DNA of 64,000 nucleotides from NCBI RefSeq assembly GCF_030717945.1, contig NZ_JAVAIM010000001.1, positions 991,131-1,055,130 of the forward strand, given 5' to 3'. Below, in pieces: positions 36,255 to 45,407 of this stretch. This stretch comes from Qipengyuania profundimaris. GTDB taxonomy: Bacteria > Pseudomonadota > Alphaproteobacteria > Sphingomonadales > Sphingomonadaceae. The position numbers were made by a program, and so were the translations under genes. A model generated the notes under the pieces. It was not told the DNA's origin. It did not search any database and worked only from the letters and a program-made list of their open reading frames with translations. How positions within the stretch are numbered: position 1 is the first letter of the stretch; each line of letters begins with the position of its first letter.

Positions 36255-39164
36255 TCAGAAGGTCATACGTGCAGTCACCGAGTAACGACGGCCAAGCGGG
36301 TCGTACGTCGAAGGATACACGTTACCGCTGTTGTACGCGGTCGAACCGATGTTGCTGCCGACGACCTTCGGTTCGTTGTCGAACAGGTTGATCACTGCGG
36401 CGGTGAAGCCGAAGTTGTCCGTAACGTTGAAGTTCGCGGTCAGGTCGAAGTAGTGTTCGGCACCGATCGTGGTGAATTCCTCGAGGAAGTCACCGGCGAA
36501 TTCCGGCTCCACTTCGACGGCATCGATGAAGCGCCACCGCAGCGAGAGGTCTGCATCGCCGACACTCAGCGTGGTACGCTGCGTGAAGGAGAACTCCGGC
36601 TGAATCGAAGGGCAGTTGATGCTGTAGAAGCCGACGCAATCGCGATTGAGGCTGGCCGGATCGTTCTGGTTCGCCTTGAACGTCGAACGGTTGGTCCAGT
36701 TGCCGAAGAAGCTCAGGTCGAGTCCTCCGAAGCCCAGGTCCGTGTTGAAGTTCATGGTCAGGTCGATGCCGTCCGTGAACACGCGGCCCTGGTTGGTCAG
36801 GACCAGCGGCAGACCCGGAGTGGTCGCAACGCTACCGAACAGGTTACCGGTCGCCGGGTTACGACGGATTGCGGTACATGCCGGATTGGTGGCCGAAGGC
36901 GTGCCATCGAAGCAGGCACTGAACACGTCATCGATCGTCGGAGTGGTAATCGCGTCGGTAAGCGTGATGTTGTAGTAGTCGAACGTCAGCGTGAAGTTAC
37001 GCAGGAAGCCCGGCTGGATCACGGCACCGACAGTCCACGTTTCCGCGTTTTCGGCGTCGAGGTTGGGGTTGCCGCCCGAAGTAACGTTAACCTGGCCGGC
37101 CGGATCGACGATGATATTGCCGATCGAAGAGGCCGGGGCGCCCTGTGCAATACAGACGGCACGCAGGTTCGCGTTGTTGGTCGGGGCAGCGCCCGCGCAC
37201 GGATCGTTGCTGAAGTTGTCGAGGCCCGTCGTCGGAACTGCGAACAGTTCGGCGATGTTCGGAGCGCGCGTCACCTTCTGGAAACCACCACGATACTGGA
37301 CACCGTACACCGGGGTGTAGGTACCGCCGATCTTCCAGGTGTATTCGGTACCGGTCGTCGAATAGTCGGACACACGGCCCGCCAGTTCGAGCGTCAGTTC
37401 CTCGCCGATCGGAGAATCCACCACCAGCGGAACGATGAGTTCGCCGAAGGCTTCCTTCACGTCGTAGCTACCGTCGGCGTCGGGCGATGCAGCACCGTTA
37501 CCGAGCACTTCGCCGGGGGTCTGCGAAAGCAGGTCCGAACGGCTGAAGGCGTAGTAGTCGCGATATTCGACACCGGCCGCGATGCTGATCGGATCAGCAG
37601 CGATACCGAAGCCGAGATCGCCCGAGATGAACGCCTGGATCTGGCTGAGTTCGGCGCCTTCCGTGCCGGAGTTGCCGACATCGAGGAAGTCCTGAACTTC
37701 AGGAGTCAGACTGCCGAGCGGGCCGAAAAGGTCGATCGGCACACAGTCGTTCGAGGTATCGAGGCAGGTGTCCGGGTTCGTCGAGAGCACGGACTGCTGG
37801 AGCCGGGTGAACGTACCGTTGCCCGACTGGCGCGAGACGTTTTCGCTCTCGCCGTATGCACCGAAGATTTCCCAGTCCAGATTGTCGGTCAGGGCGCCAC
37901 GCGCACCGGCCTTGACCTGGAAAAGGCGGGTCCGGTATTCGTTGAGACGCGGCCCGAATTCCACGAAGCGACGACCATAGTCGATGCCGACCGTACGATA
38001 GTTGGGATCGTTCGGATCGGTCGCCAGTGCAGCGGCATCACATTCCGCCTGGCCGAAGAGGGCCTGCACGCCATCCGTGTCCCCATCGGTGTCGAGTCCG
38101 CAAATCTGGTTGCGGATGCCGGCCGTCAGGAACGGGTTGGAGAGGGGAGTTTCGAGAACGTTGCGGAAGGTACCCGACGGAGCGATGATCGTCGAGGTCG
38201 TGTTCTGGACGAACATACCTTCGGCGAAGACTTCGATCGCGTCGGTGATTTCGAAGCGGCCGGAACCGAACATGCGGTACTGTTCCAGCGGCGTCTGGTA
38301 GACGTTGAACGGGTTGAAGTTGAACGGTGCGTAGAACGGACGCAGCGAATCGCCGTCGACCTGCAGCGTTCCGCTGGTGGTGCCCGGAACGGTGATGACC
38401 GACGGGACTGCGGTCGACGAACCGCCGGGAAGCCCGCTGAACGACGAGATGTTTTCGCGGCCGTATTCGCGGTCGCCCTGGAAGACGGCTTCACGATCGG
38501 TATAGCCGACCGAGAACACTGCGTTGCCGCGGCCGTCGGCGAAGTTGCCGCCGACCGTGAGGTCTGCACGGAACGTGTAACCGTCACCTTCTTCGGTGAT
38601 CGCGTTGGTCGCGGCGAGCTCTGCGCCCGAGAAGTCCTGCTTGGTGATGAAGTTGACGACGCCGGAGATGGCGTCGGCACCGTAGGCTGCGCCGGCACCA
38701 CCGGTCAGCACGTCCATCCGCTCGAGCAGGGCAACCGGGATCACGTCGATGTTGGTAAGACCGTTGAGGCCCTGCGGAACGACGCGTGTGCCGTTCAACA
38801 GCACGAGGTTGCGGTTGGCGCCGAGGCCACGAAGGTTGATGTAGGTCGAGCCGCCGTTGCCGTTGTTGACGTTGGAGCCGACACTAGGGACGATACCCGG
38901 GATCTGACGCAGCGATTCTTCGACCGTGTTGGCCTGCTGCAGCGTCAGTTCTTCGGCGGTCACGACCGCAACCGGGCTCGCGCTCTCGATGTTGGGGTCT
39001 GCAATGCGCGAGCCGGTGACGACGATCGCCTGTCCTGCCGGAGCCGTTGCTGCCTCTGCTTCAGGCGTTTCTTCCGAAACCTGGGCCATCGCCGGCTGCG
39101 CGATAAGCGCAAGGCCGAGAGCGGCGGGAGCCGCGCTGGCTTTGAAATATGTCTGGAGTTTCAC
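36255..39164 (-). CDS. TonB-dependent receptor (second of two)
   Basis: 969 aa from a GTG start. Signal peptide VKLQTYFKASAAPAALGLALI.. is cleaved near QPAMA-Q. A TonB-box-like AIVVTGSRI follows, then the plug (EESLRQIPGIVPSVG, LRGLGANRNLVLLNG) and a beta-barrel ending GRRYSVTARMTF. An ATG at 39194 would add ten polar residues (MRVTEEGHNR) before the signal. I prefer GTG 39164 because AGAAGGA lies at correct spacing and the upstream ATG is buried in an inverted repeat. Substrate unknown. The gene is much like the first receptor, so an ancient duplication is likely. Confidence 0.93.
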   Translation of the reverse strand: MKLQTYFKASAAPAALGLALIAQPAMAQVSEETPEAEAATAPAGQAIVVTGSRIADPNIESASPVAVVTAEELTLQQANTVEESLRQIPGIVPSVGSNVNNGNGGSTYINLRGLGANRNLVLLNGTRVVPQGLNGLTNIDVIPVALLERMDVLTGGAGAAYGADAISGVVNFITKQDFSGAELAATNAITEEGDGYTFRADLTVGGNFADGRGNAVFSVGYTDREAVFQGDREYGRENISSFSGLPGGSSTAVPSVITVPGTTSGTLQVDGDSLRPFYAPFNFNPFNVYQTPLEQYRMFGSGRFEITDAIEVFAEGMFVQNTTSTIIAPSGTFRNVLETPLSNPFLTAGIRNQICGLDTDGDTDGVQALFGQAECDAAALATDPNDPNYRTVGIDYGRRFVEFGPRLNEYRTRLFQVKAGARGALTDNLDWEIFGAYGESENVSRQSGNGTFTRLQQSVLSTNPDTCLDTSNDCVPIDLFGPLGSLTPEVQDFLDVGNSGTEGAELSQIQAFISGDLGFGIAADPISIAAGVEYRDYYAFSRSDLLSQTPGEVLGNGAASPDADGSYDVKEAFGELIVPLVVDSPIGEELTLELAGRVSDYSTTGTEYTWKIGGTYTPVYGVQYRGGFQKVTRAPNIAELFAVPTTGLDNFSNDPCAGAAPTNNANLRAVCIAQGAPASSIGNIIVDPAGQVNVTSGGNPNLDAENAETWTVGAVIQPGFLRNFTLTFDYYNITLTDAITTPTIDDVFSACFDGTPSATNPACTAIRRNPATGNLFGSVATTPGLPLVLTNQGRVFTDGIDLTMNFNTDLGFGGLDLSFFGNWTNRSTFKANQNDPASLNRDCVGFYSINCPSIQPEFSFTQRTTLSVGDADLSLRWRFIDAVEVEPEFAGDFLEEFTTIGAEHYFDLTANFNVTDNFGFTAAVINLFDNEPKVVGSNIGSTAYNSGNVYPSTYDPLGRRYSVTARMTF

Positions 39165-39189
39165 TCGATTGTGTCCTTCTTCCGTTACT

Positions 39190-39209
39190 CGCATCGATCA
39201 GTCGATGCG
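39190..39209 (-). repeat. Perfect inverted repeat in the TonB receptor leader
   Basis: 8-bp arms CGCATCGA / TCGATGCG with a TCAG loop, directly upstream of the ribosome-binding site for the GTG start and covering the alternative ATG. It could be an RNA hairpin or a protein operator. Confidence 0.5.
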
Positions 39210-39509
39210 CGTGTAAGAACCCCCATGGATGGACTGCCTGCACCGGTTTTCCGAACGACAGGCCCATCGGCGGAATGTGGTGTTTGCATCGCGGGATAGT
39301 TACATTGCAAAGCAAATCTGGCAGTTTTCCGTAATGTCTGAACGTGTGTTGCGCGAATCCCACACATGCTGGATGCTGCCTAGCGATACGATTTGCCTAC
39401 GTATGCACGCGACATTTTTTAGGCGCTGTCCGGTGTTGCTTGACCTTAACGTAAGGCCCCCATAGGCAAGTGGCGAAACGAAACCGATCAAGTCAACGAG
39501 GAGCCTCCC
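39210..39509. promoter_or_regulatory. Divergent intergenic region with a LiuR-like half-palindrome
   Basis: No gene is visible in this 300-bp stretch between the divergent TonB receptor and thiolase. Near its end, CTTGACCTTAACGTAAG (39439-39455) is an imperfect palindrome like sites used by MerR-type regulators of acyl-CoA degradation, and contains a -35-like TTGACC. GAGGAG at 39498-39503 is the thiolase ribosome-binding site. Confidence 0.3.
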
Positions 39510-40682
39510 ATGCCCGAAGCCTATATCGTAGAAGCCGTCCGCACTGCCGGTGGCCGCCGCGGGGGCCGGCTCGCCGGGGTTCACCCGGTCGATCTCGCCG
39601 CGACCTCGCTCGATGCGATCATGGAGCGGAGCGGGCTCGAAGCGAAAGCCGTCGATGATGTGGTGATGGGCTGCGTCAGCCAGGGCGGCGAACAGGCGAT
39701 GCAGGTCGGGCGCAACGCCGTACTTGCCGCGAAGCACCTGGGCGAGGGCGTCCCCGCCGTCACGATCGATCGCCAGTGCGGCTCCAGCCAGCAGGCAATC
39801 CAGTTCGCCGCGCAGGCTGTCATGAGCGGCACGCAGGACGTGGTCATCGCCAGCGGCGTGGAAAGCATGAGCCGCGTGCCGATGGGCTCGACCGCGATGT
39901 TCCACATGAAAGAGGGCCTCGGCAACTACAAGTCGCCAGGCCTCGAAGAGAAATATCCCGGCATCCAGTGGAGCCAGTTCATGGGCGCGGAAATGATCGC
40001 GCAGAAGCACGGCTTCTCCAAGGACGACCTCGACCGGTTTGCGCTGCACAGCCATGAAAAGGCAATCGAGGCGACGAAGTCCGGCGCGTTCGAAAGCGAG
40101 ATCGTCGGCGTGGAGATCGAGACGCCCGAGGGCGAGGAATGCCACACCGTCGACGAAGGCATCCGCTTCGACGCCACGCTCGAAGGGATCGCCGGCGTCA
40201 AGCTGCTGAGCCCCGAAGGCAAGATCACCGCCGCCACCAGCAGCCAGATCTGCGACGGGTCGAGCGCGGTGCTGGTCGTGTCGGAGAAGGCGCTGAAGGA
40301 ATACGGCCTCACGCCGATGGCGCGCATCCACAATCTGACCGTGACGGCGGGCGATCCAGTGATCATGCTGGAAGAGCCGCTCTTCGCTACCGACCGTGCG
40401 CTGGAGCGTGCAGGCATGAGCATCGGCGATATCGACCTTTACGAGGTGAACGAAGCCTTCGCGCCCGTGCCGCTCGCCTGGCTCAAGCATACCGGGGCGG
40501 ATCCCGAGAAGCTCAACGTCAACGGCGGCGCGATCGCGCTCGGCCACCCGCTCGGCGCATCGGGCACCAAGCTCATGGCGACCCTGGTCCATGCGCTGAA
40601 GGCGCGCGGCAAGAAATACGGCCTCCAGACGATGTGCGAAGGCGGCGGCGTCGCCAACGTCACCATCGTCGAGGCGCTTTGA
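39510..40682 (+). CDS. Acetyl-CoA C-acyltransferase (thiolase)
   Basis: 390 aa degradative-type thiolase cleaving 3-ketoacyl-CoA with CoA. Nucleophile Cys90 (DRQCGSSQQA), His346 in GGAIALGHPLGASG and the acid/base Cys376 in MCEGGGVAN are all present. A GAGGAG ribosome-binding site lies 7 bp upstream. It is followed after 61 bp by a 3-hydroxyacyl-CoA dehydrogenase of HSD10 type, so the two catalyse consecutive steps of beta-oxidation. Confidence 0.95.
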   Translation: MPEAYIVEAVRTAGGRRGGRLAGVHPVDLAATSLDAIMERSGLEAKAVDDVVMGCVSQGGEQAMQVGRNAVLAAKHLGEGVPAVTIDRQCGSSQQAIQFAAQAVMSGTQDVVIASGVESMSRVPMGSTAMFHMKEGLGNYKSPGLEEKYPGIQWSQFMGAEMIAQKHGFSKDDLDRFALHSHEKAIEATKSGAFESEIVGVEIETPEGEECHTVDEGIRFDATLEGIAGVKLLSPEGKITAATSSQICDGSSAVLVVSEKALKEYGLTPMARIHNLTVTAGDPVIMLEEPLFATDRALERAGMSIGDIDLYEVNEAFAPVPLAWLKHTGADPEKLNVNGGAIALGHPLGASGTKLMATLVHALKARGKKYGLQTMCEGGGVANVTIVEAL

Positions 40683-40743
40683 GCGCATCCGCGCTCGAGC
40701 GTCGAGGCGCTCCCAGTTTCAATCTCACGAGAGGACATTTTTC

Positions 40744-41529
40744 ATGGAAGTATCAGCCAACACCCCCGCCGTCGTCACCGGCGGTGCATCGGGCCTCGGT
40801 GAGGCCACGGCGCGCGCGCTTGCGGCCAAGGGCGCCAAGGTCGCCATCTTCGACATGAACGAAGAGAAGGGCGAGGCAGTCGCCAAGGACATCGGCGGCG
40901 TATTCTGCAAGGTCAACGTCACCAGCGACGAGGATGTCGACGCCGGTTTCGCCAAGGCCCGCGAGGCGCACGGCCAGGAGCGGATCCTGGTCAATTGCGC
41001 CGGCATCGGCAATGCGATCAAGACCGCCAGCCGCGACAAGCAGTCGGGCGAGATCAAGCACTTCCCGATCAGCGCTTTCGACTTCGTGATCCAGGTGAAC
41101 CTCATCGGCACCTTCCGCTGCATCGCCAAGTCGGCAGCCGGCATGATGAGCCTCGACCCCTTGAGCGACGAGGGCGATCGCGGCGCGATCGTCAACACCG
41201 CTTCGGTCGCTGCCGAAGACGGGCAGATGGGCCAGGCGGCCTATTCCGCTTCGAAGGGCGGCGTGGTCGGCATGACGCTGCCCATCGCGCGCGACCTGAT
41301 GCGCGAAGGCATCCGCGTAAACACCATCCTGCCGGGCATCTTCAACACCCCGCTGATGAACGCCGCGCCGCCGCAGGTGAAGGAAGCGCTGGCCGCCAGC
41401 GTGCCGTTCCCCAAGCGCCTCGGCAATGCGGAAGAATATGCCAATCTCGCCATGTGCATGATCGAGACCGGCTATTTCAACGGCGAGGACGTGCGCCTCG
41501 ACGGTGCGATCCGCATGGCACCGCGCTAG
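40744..41529 (+). CDS. 3-hydroxyacyl-CoA dehydrogenase, HSD17B10 type (SDR)
   Basis: 261 aa short-chain dehydrogenase. NAD-binding motif TGGASGLGE, NCAGIG in place of NNAG, catalytic Ser in TASVAAEDGQMGQ and the YSASKGG active site. The ending NGEDVRLDGAIRMAPR is characteristic of HSD10-like type-2 3-hydroxyacyl-CoA dehydrogenases, which oxidise L-3-hydroxyacyl-CoA (including branched chains from isoleucine). It pairs with the upstream thiolase. Confidence 0.93.
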   Translation: MEVSANTPAVVTGGASGLGEATARALAAKGAKVAIFDMNEEKGEAVAKDIGGVFCKVNVTSDEDVDAGFAKAREAHGQERILVNCAGIGNAIKTASRDKQSGEIKHFPISAFDFVIQVNLIGTFRCIAKSAAGMMSLDPLSDEGDRGAIVNTASVAAEDGQMGQAAYSASKGGVVGMTLPIARDLMREGIRVNTILPGIFNTPLMNAAPPQVKEALAASVPFPKRLGNAEEYANLAMCMIETGYFNGEDVRLDGAIRMAPR

Positions 41530-41554
41530 GCGTCGTTTCGCAGGTAAAGTTATT

Positions 41555-41591
41555 CGCCGCCGGTTCGCACCCCCGAACCGGCGGCGTTTTT
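41555..41591. terminator. Bidirectional rho-independent terminator
   Basis: Perfect 13-bp stem CGCCGCCGGTTCG / CGAACCGGCGGCG with a 6-base loop, followed by TTTTT on the plus strand. It separates the convergent HSD10-type gene and the NAD(P)-binding gene. Confidence 0.88.
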
Positions 41592-41595
41592 CGTT

Positions 41596-42195
41596 TTAGT
41601 ATGCGGTTTCCATCAGCTGGATCGAGCCTGCCCATTCGTCCTGCTCGGCTGCGTCTGCGAGTAAATTCGCCACGTCGCCGCGCGCGGCCTTGCCCTCGGG
41701 ATCGACGTCGTCGCCCAGCCGGACCGAACCCGTCGGGCCATCGTCGGTGAGCGAGACGGGGCGAAGGATAGCGTATTCGAGGCTGCTCTGCTTCAGGTGT
41801 TCGTCGGCAGCGTGCTTGGCCTCGAGGTAATGGGCGAGTTCGCTATCGGGGTCCGGATCGTCGGCGCCGACCGAACTCAGCATGACGAAACGGCGGACAT
41901 CGCTGGCTTGTGCGATGTCGATCAACCGGATCGCACCGTCGCGGTCGACCTTGTCGGTCATCTCGGCGCTGGTATCGCCGCCCGAACCGGCGGCGAAGAT
42001 CACGACTTCGCAGCCCTGTGCGACATCGTCGTCCAGAGCGGTAAGATCGCCCTGCCGCAATGTCACGGTATCGGGGAGTGCGCCCGTATCGGACGAGGCA
42101 CGCACGAGCGCGATGACGTCATGCCCGCGTTCGCACAGTTCCTTGACGAGACGGGTGCCGGTATTGCCGGTCGAACCGGCAACGAGAATTTTCAT
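41596..42195 (-). CDS. NAD(P)-binding atypical SDR (NmrA/YtfG-like)
   Basis: 199 aa. N-terminal Rossmann motif GSTGNTGTRLVKEL, then a strand-helix pattern with LRQGDLTALDD and VIFAAGSGGD. The short length and absence of the YxxxK pair fit NAD(P)H-binding atypical SDRs, often redox sensors or quinone reductases. It lies 69 bp downstream of copB on the same strand and may be expressed with the copper genes; a role in copper-linked redox stress is a guess. Confidence 0.82.
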   Translation of the reverse strand: MKILVAGSTGNTGTRLVKELCERGHDVIALVRASSDTGALPDTVTLRQGDLTALDDDVAQGCEVVIFAAGSGGDTSAEMTDKVDRDGAIRLIDIAQASDVRRFVMLSSVGADDPDPDSELAHYLEAKHAADEHLKQSSLEYAILRPVSLTDDGPTGSVRLGDDVDPEGKAARGDVANLLADAAEQDEWAGSIQLMETAY

Positions 42196-42264
42196 CGATT
42201 TTCTCCTTGGTTGTGGTCCGAACCGGCGGCAGGCAGGGCCGTTCCGAGGAGAAGGCGCGCGGCG

Positions 42265-43257
42265 TCAGAACCAGGCGCGCAGACCGAGCAACAGTTTGAG
42301 GCCGTCGGGATCGTCCCCGGCGGCCCTTGCTATTGAGCGCGTCTCGCCGAGCTTGGTTTCGTACCCCACGCCGACGTAGGGCGCGAATTCGCGGGCGATT
42401 TCGTAGCGCAGGCGCAGGCCGGTCTCGAATTTGGTCAGGCCCGCGCCGATCTCGCGCCCGGGAATGTCCTGCGCGGCGAGTTCCAGTTCGGCGCGCGGCT
42501 GGAGTATCAGGCGCTGCGTGAGCTTCTGGTCGTATTCGCCCTCGATCCGCGCGGTCAGGTCGCCGCGGTCGGAGAGGAAGGCCGCGGCATCGACGTGCCA
42601 CATGTATGGCGCGAGGCCCTGGACGCCGAGCACGAGATGGCTGCGCGTTTCGGGTTCGATGTCCAGCCGCACACCGGCCTGCAGGTCGAAGAACGGACCG
42701 ATGGCATGGCCCCAGAGAGCTTGCAGTTCGGCATCCTCGACTGCCCCGCCGAATTCGCCTTCGCCTTCGGACTTGATCACGAGTTTGTCGATGTCGCCGC
42801 CGTACCAGCCCTGCAGATCCCACAGAAAGCCGTCCTCGCCCTCGCCGATGCGCGCTTCGAGCCGCTCGGCCATCAGCATCCCGGTTTTCATATCGCCATG
42901 AGTCGCGTGATTGGTCGCGCGGGCTTCGGCCATCACGGCGGGGCCGTAGATCGCATCCGCCGCGTGCTGCGGACCCTCGAAGGCTTCTGGCGGAGGCGGT
43001 CCCTCGGGCAAATCGCCGACCTGATGCGCGGAATGGTCCATCGTCGAATGGTCCATTTTGGGCGCGCCGGTCATGTCGGGCAGAACGAAGGGAGCGGGTG
43101 CCTGCTGGTGCTTCGAATGGTCCTCCGCCGCCGCTTGCTCCTCCGGCTGCTGCTGGTGCGCGGAATGATCCGGCATGGCATGTCCGGAGTGATCCTGTGC
43201 GGCCAGCGGAGCAGCCGCCAGCATGAGCGCTGCGCCGAGGACTAGACGCCCTCTCAT
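42265..43257 (-). CDS. copB: Copper resistance protein CopB
   Basis: 330 aa outer-membrane protein. A signal peptide (ending AAPLAA-QD) is followed by a copper-binding region of repeated His/Met motifs (HSGHAMPDHSAH, DHSTMDHSAH) over about residues 22-85. The C-terminal ~220 residues form a beta-barrel (GWYGGDIDKLVIKSEGEG, YEIAREFAPYVGVGYE, ending LLLGLRAWF). It binds or sequesters excess copper at the outer membrane with CopA. Starts inside the copA stop (ATGA). Confidence 0.94.
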   Translation of the reverse strand: MRGRLVLGAALMLAAAPLAAQDHSGHAMPDHSAHQQQPEEQAAAEDHSKHQQAPAPFVLPDMTGAPKMDHSTMDHSAHQVGDLPEGPPPPEAFEGPQHAADAIYGPAVMAEARATNHATHGDMKTGMLMAERLEARIGEGEDGFLWDLQGWYGGDIDKLVIKSEGEGEFGGAVEDAELQALWGHAIGPFFDLQAGVRLDIEPETRSHLVLGVQGLAPYMWHVDAAAFLSDRGDLTARIEGEYDQKLTQRLILQPRAELELAAQDIPGREIGAGLTKFETGLRLRYEIAREFAPYVGVGYETKLGETRSIARAAGDDPDGLKLLLGLRAWF

Positions 43258-45047
43258 GCTTCGTCCTCCGGTGCAGGGAAGGGGCGCACGGTCACGGTCT
43301 GCATCATGCCGGCATGCATGTGATAGAGCAGGTGGCAGTGGAAGGCCCAGTCGCCCGGCTCGTTCGCGGTAACGTCGAAGGTGGCGGTGCTGCCCGGCTG
43401 GACCACCACCGTGTGCTTCAGCGGCTGGTCCATCATCCCCGCGCCATTGACCAGTTCGAAGAAATGGCCGTGCAAGTGGATCGGGTGCGCCATCATCGTG
43501 TCGTTGACCAGCTTCACACGTACGCGCTCGTCATAGGCGAAGCGGATCGGATCGTCGGTGACGGCGGAGAACTTCTCGCCGTCGAAGCTCCACATGTAGC
43601 GTTCCATATTGCCGGTCAGGTGGATGGTCAGCTGGCGGGTCGGCATGCGATGCGGGTTCGGCCGCGCGGCCTTCAAATCGGTGTAGCGCAGCACACGGTG
43701 ATCGACTTTGTCGAGGCCGAGGCCGGGGAAGTCCATCCGGTCCATCGGCATCGGCGCAACCATGTCGTTCCCGGGGCCGACCTTGACATCGGGCGGCAAA
43801 TTGGAGGTATCGCGCATCGAATGGTCCATCGATCCGTGATCCATCGCGGGGCTCGCGTCGCCGCCGCCATGGTCCATTCCCGAGTGGTCCATCCCGCCAT
43901 GACTACCGCCGGGCGCATCGTGGTTCAACGCACCGCCGTGTGCGCCATCCGTCGAACCCATGCCCATGTCGGCCATGGTCAGCGTGACCGGCTCGCGCAG
44001 CGGCGGCGGCGTGGCGCGGTGGCCCTTGTGCGAGGTGAGCGACGCCAGCCCCATGCCGCTGCGATCCATCGCTTCGGCGACAAGCGCGTGGCTGCCGGCA
44101 GGTGGCGTGACGATCACGTCGTAAGTCTCCGCCACGCCGATCTGGAATTCGTCCACCTCGACCGGCGCCACATCCATGCCGTCGGCGGCGATCACCGTCA
44201 TCGGCACGCCGGGAATGCGAATGTTGAAGAAGGTCATGGCGGAGCCGTTGATGATCCGCAGCCGCACCCGCTCGCCCGGCGCGAACAGATACTCCAGCCC
44301 GTCCATCGGCCCGTGCCCGTTGACTAGGAAGGTGTAGGTCGCGCCCGTCACGTCCGAAATGTCGCGCGGGTTCATCCGCATCCCGCCCCACATCAGCCGC
44401 TCGTCCAGCGGCATGTCGCCTTCGCTGGCGGTCTGCATCTGGTAGTTGAAATAGTGCTCGCCGACCTTGAGCATGCGCGCGATCTCATGCGGGTGGCGCG
44501 GGCTGAACTCGCTCAGCAGCACGACATAATCGCGGTCGTAGCGCGGATCGGGCTCGGCGCTCTCGATCACGAGGGGGCCGTAGTGGCCTTCCTGTTCCTG
44601 CAGGCCCGAATGGCTGTGCCACCAATAGGTGCCGCTCTGCCGGATGGGGAATTCGTATGTGAAGGTCTCGCCGGGCTTGATGCCGGGGAAGCTCACCCCC
44701 GGCACCCCGTCGAACTGGAACGGCAGCAGCAGCCCGTGCCAGTGGATCGAGGTGTCTTCGGCGAGGTTGTTGGTCACGTCGATGCGGATATTCTGCCCTT
44801 CGCGCAGGCGGACTAGCGGGCCGGGCACGGTCCCATTGACCGCGATGGCATGGCCCTTGCGCCCGCCGACGCCGAAATGGTGACGATCTACCGACAGCGC
44901 GATACGCTCGCCCGAAACCTCGCCGAACCCCTGCCGCGCGTGGGACAGGCTCTCGCCTCTCGCCCATGCGGGCACGGCAAGGCCGCTTGCCAGAAGGCCG
45001 GTCGAGCCGAGCATGAATTTGCGGCGGTTTGTATGCAATTCGGTCAC
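43254..45047 (-). CDS. copA: Multicopper oxidase CopA (copper resistance)
   Basis: 597 aa periplasmic oxidase, exported folded by the Tat system (NRRKFMLGS signal). Copper-ligand motifs appear in order: IHWHG, WWHSH, HPIHLHGH and HCHLLYHMHAGM, covering the type 1 and trinuclear sites. A Met/His-rich insert at about residues 375-415 (repeats of MDHSGMDHG type) probably binds extra Cu(I). It likely oxidises Cu(I) to less toxic Cu(II). First gene of copA-copB, divergent from the CsoR-family regulator with an operator between. Confidence 0.95.
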   Translation of the reverse strand: MTELHTNRRKFMLGSTGLLASGLAVPAWARGESLSHARQGFGEVSGERIALSVDRHHFGVGGRKGHAIAVNGTVPGPLVRLREGQNIRIDVTNNLAEDTSIHWHGLLLPFQFDGVPGVSFPGIKPGETFTYEFPIRQSGTYWWHSHSGLQEQEGHYGPLVIESAEPDPRYDRDYVVLLSEFSPRHPHEIARMLKVGEHYFNYQMQTASEGDMPLDERLMWGGMRMNPRDISDVTGATYTFLVNGHGPMDGLEYLFAPGERVRLRIINGSAMTFFNIRIPGVPMTVIAADGMDVAPVEVDEFQIGVAETYDVIVTPPAGSHALVAEAMDRSGMGLASLTSHKGHRATPPPLREPVTLTMADMGMGSTDGAHGGALNHDAPGGSHGGMDHSGMDHGGGDASPAMDHGSMDHSMRDTSNLPPDVKVGPGNDMVAPMPMDRMDFPGLGLDKVDHRVLRYTDLKAARPNPHRMPTRQLTIHLTGNMERYMWSFDGEKFSAVTDDPIRFAYDERVRVKLVNDTMMAHPIHLHGHFFELVNGAGMMDQPLKHTVVVQPGSTATFDVTANEPGDWAFHCHLLYHMHAGMMQTVTVRPFPAPEDEA

Positions 45048-45078
45048 TCGGGTTGTATCTCCTGAAACCCCGTCTAAG

Positions 45079-45095
45079 ATACCCCCCTAGGGTAT
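45079..45095. promoter_or_regulatory. CsoR-type operator between copA and csoR
   Basis: ATACCC (45079-45084), 5 bp, GGGTAT (45090-45095): a perfect 6-bp inverted repeat with a C/G tract, the kind of site bound by CsoR/RcnR/FrmR-family repressors. It lies 32 bp from the copA ATG and 19 bp from the regulator ATG, suiting repression of both. Confidence 0.7.
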
Positions 45096-45113
45096 TCAAG
45101 GGCGAACAGGGTC

Positions 45114-45383
45114 ATGAGTGACACACAAGCGATCGGCAACCGGCTGAAACGGATCGAGGGGCAAGTGCGCGGCGTGCAGCAGATGGTTGCTGAAGACCGC
45201 TATTGCATCGACATCCTGCATCAAATCCAAGCGATCAAATCGGCCTTGGCACGGGCGGAGGACGAGATCCTGCGCAATCACGCGGCGCATTGCGTCGCCG
45301 GAGCGATCGCCTCGGGCGATGAGGACGAGCAGCGGCAGAAGTTCTCCGAACTGGTCGATCTGTTCGCAAGAACCAAACGCTGA
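45114..45383 (+). CDS. csoR: CsoR/DUF156-family metal-sensing repressor
   Basis: 89 aa all-helical repressor. Start NRLKRIEGQVRGVQQMV is diagnostic. The copper-sensing C-H-C pattern appears as Cys in EDRYCIDIL and His/Cys in RNHAAHCV. Copper binding would release the DNA. Context beside copA supports Cu(I) as the signal, though RcnR/FrmR-like sensing of other ligands is not excluded. Confidence 0.9.
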   Translation: MSDTQAIGNRLKRIEGQVRGVQQMVAEDRYCIDILHQIQAIKSALARAEDEILRNHAAHCVAGAIASGDEDEQRQKFSELVDLFARTKR

Positions 45384-45407
45384 ACCAGACCTAAGGGGGA
45401 GCCGAGA

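Noticed and set aside
32843-39299. Very long open frames (over 900 codons) on the plus strand opposite both TonB receptors
   Set aside because: They are exact antisense shadows caused by GC-rich codon use, with Arg/Val/Glu-heavy products of no family character. The minus-strand genes have signal peptides, plugs and terminators.
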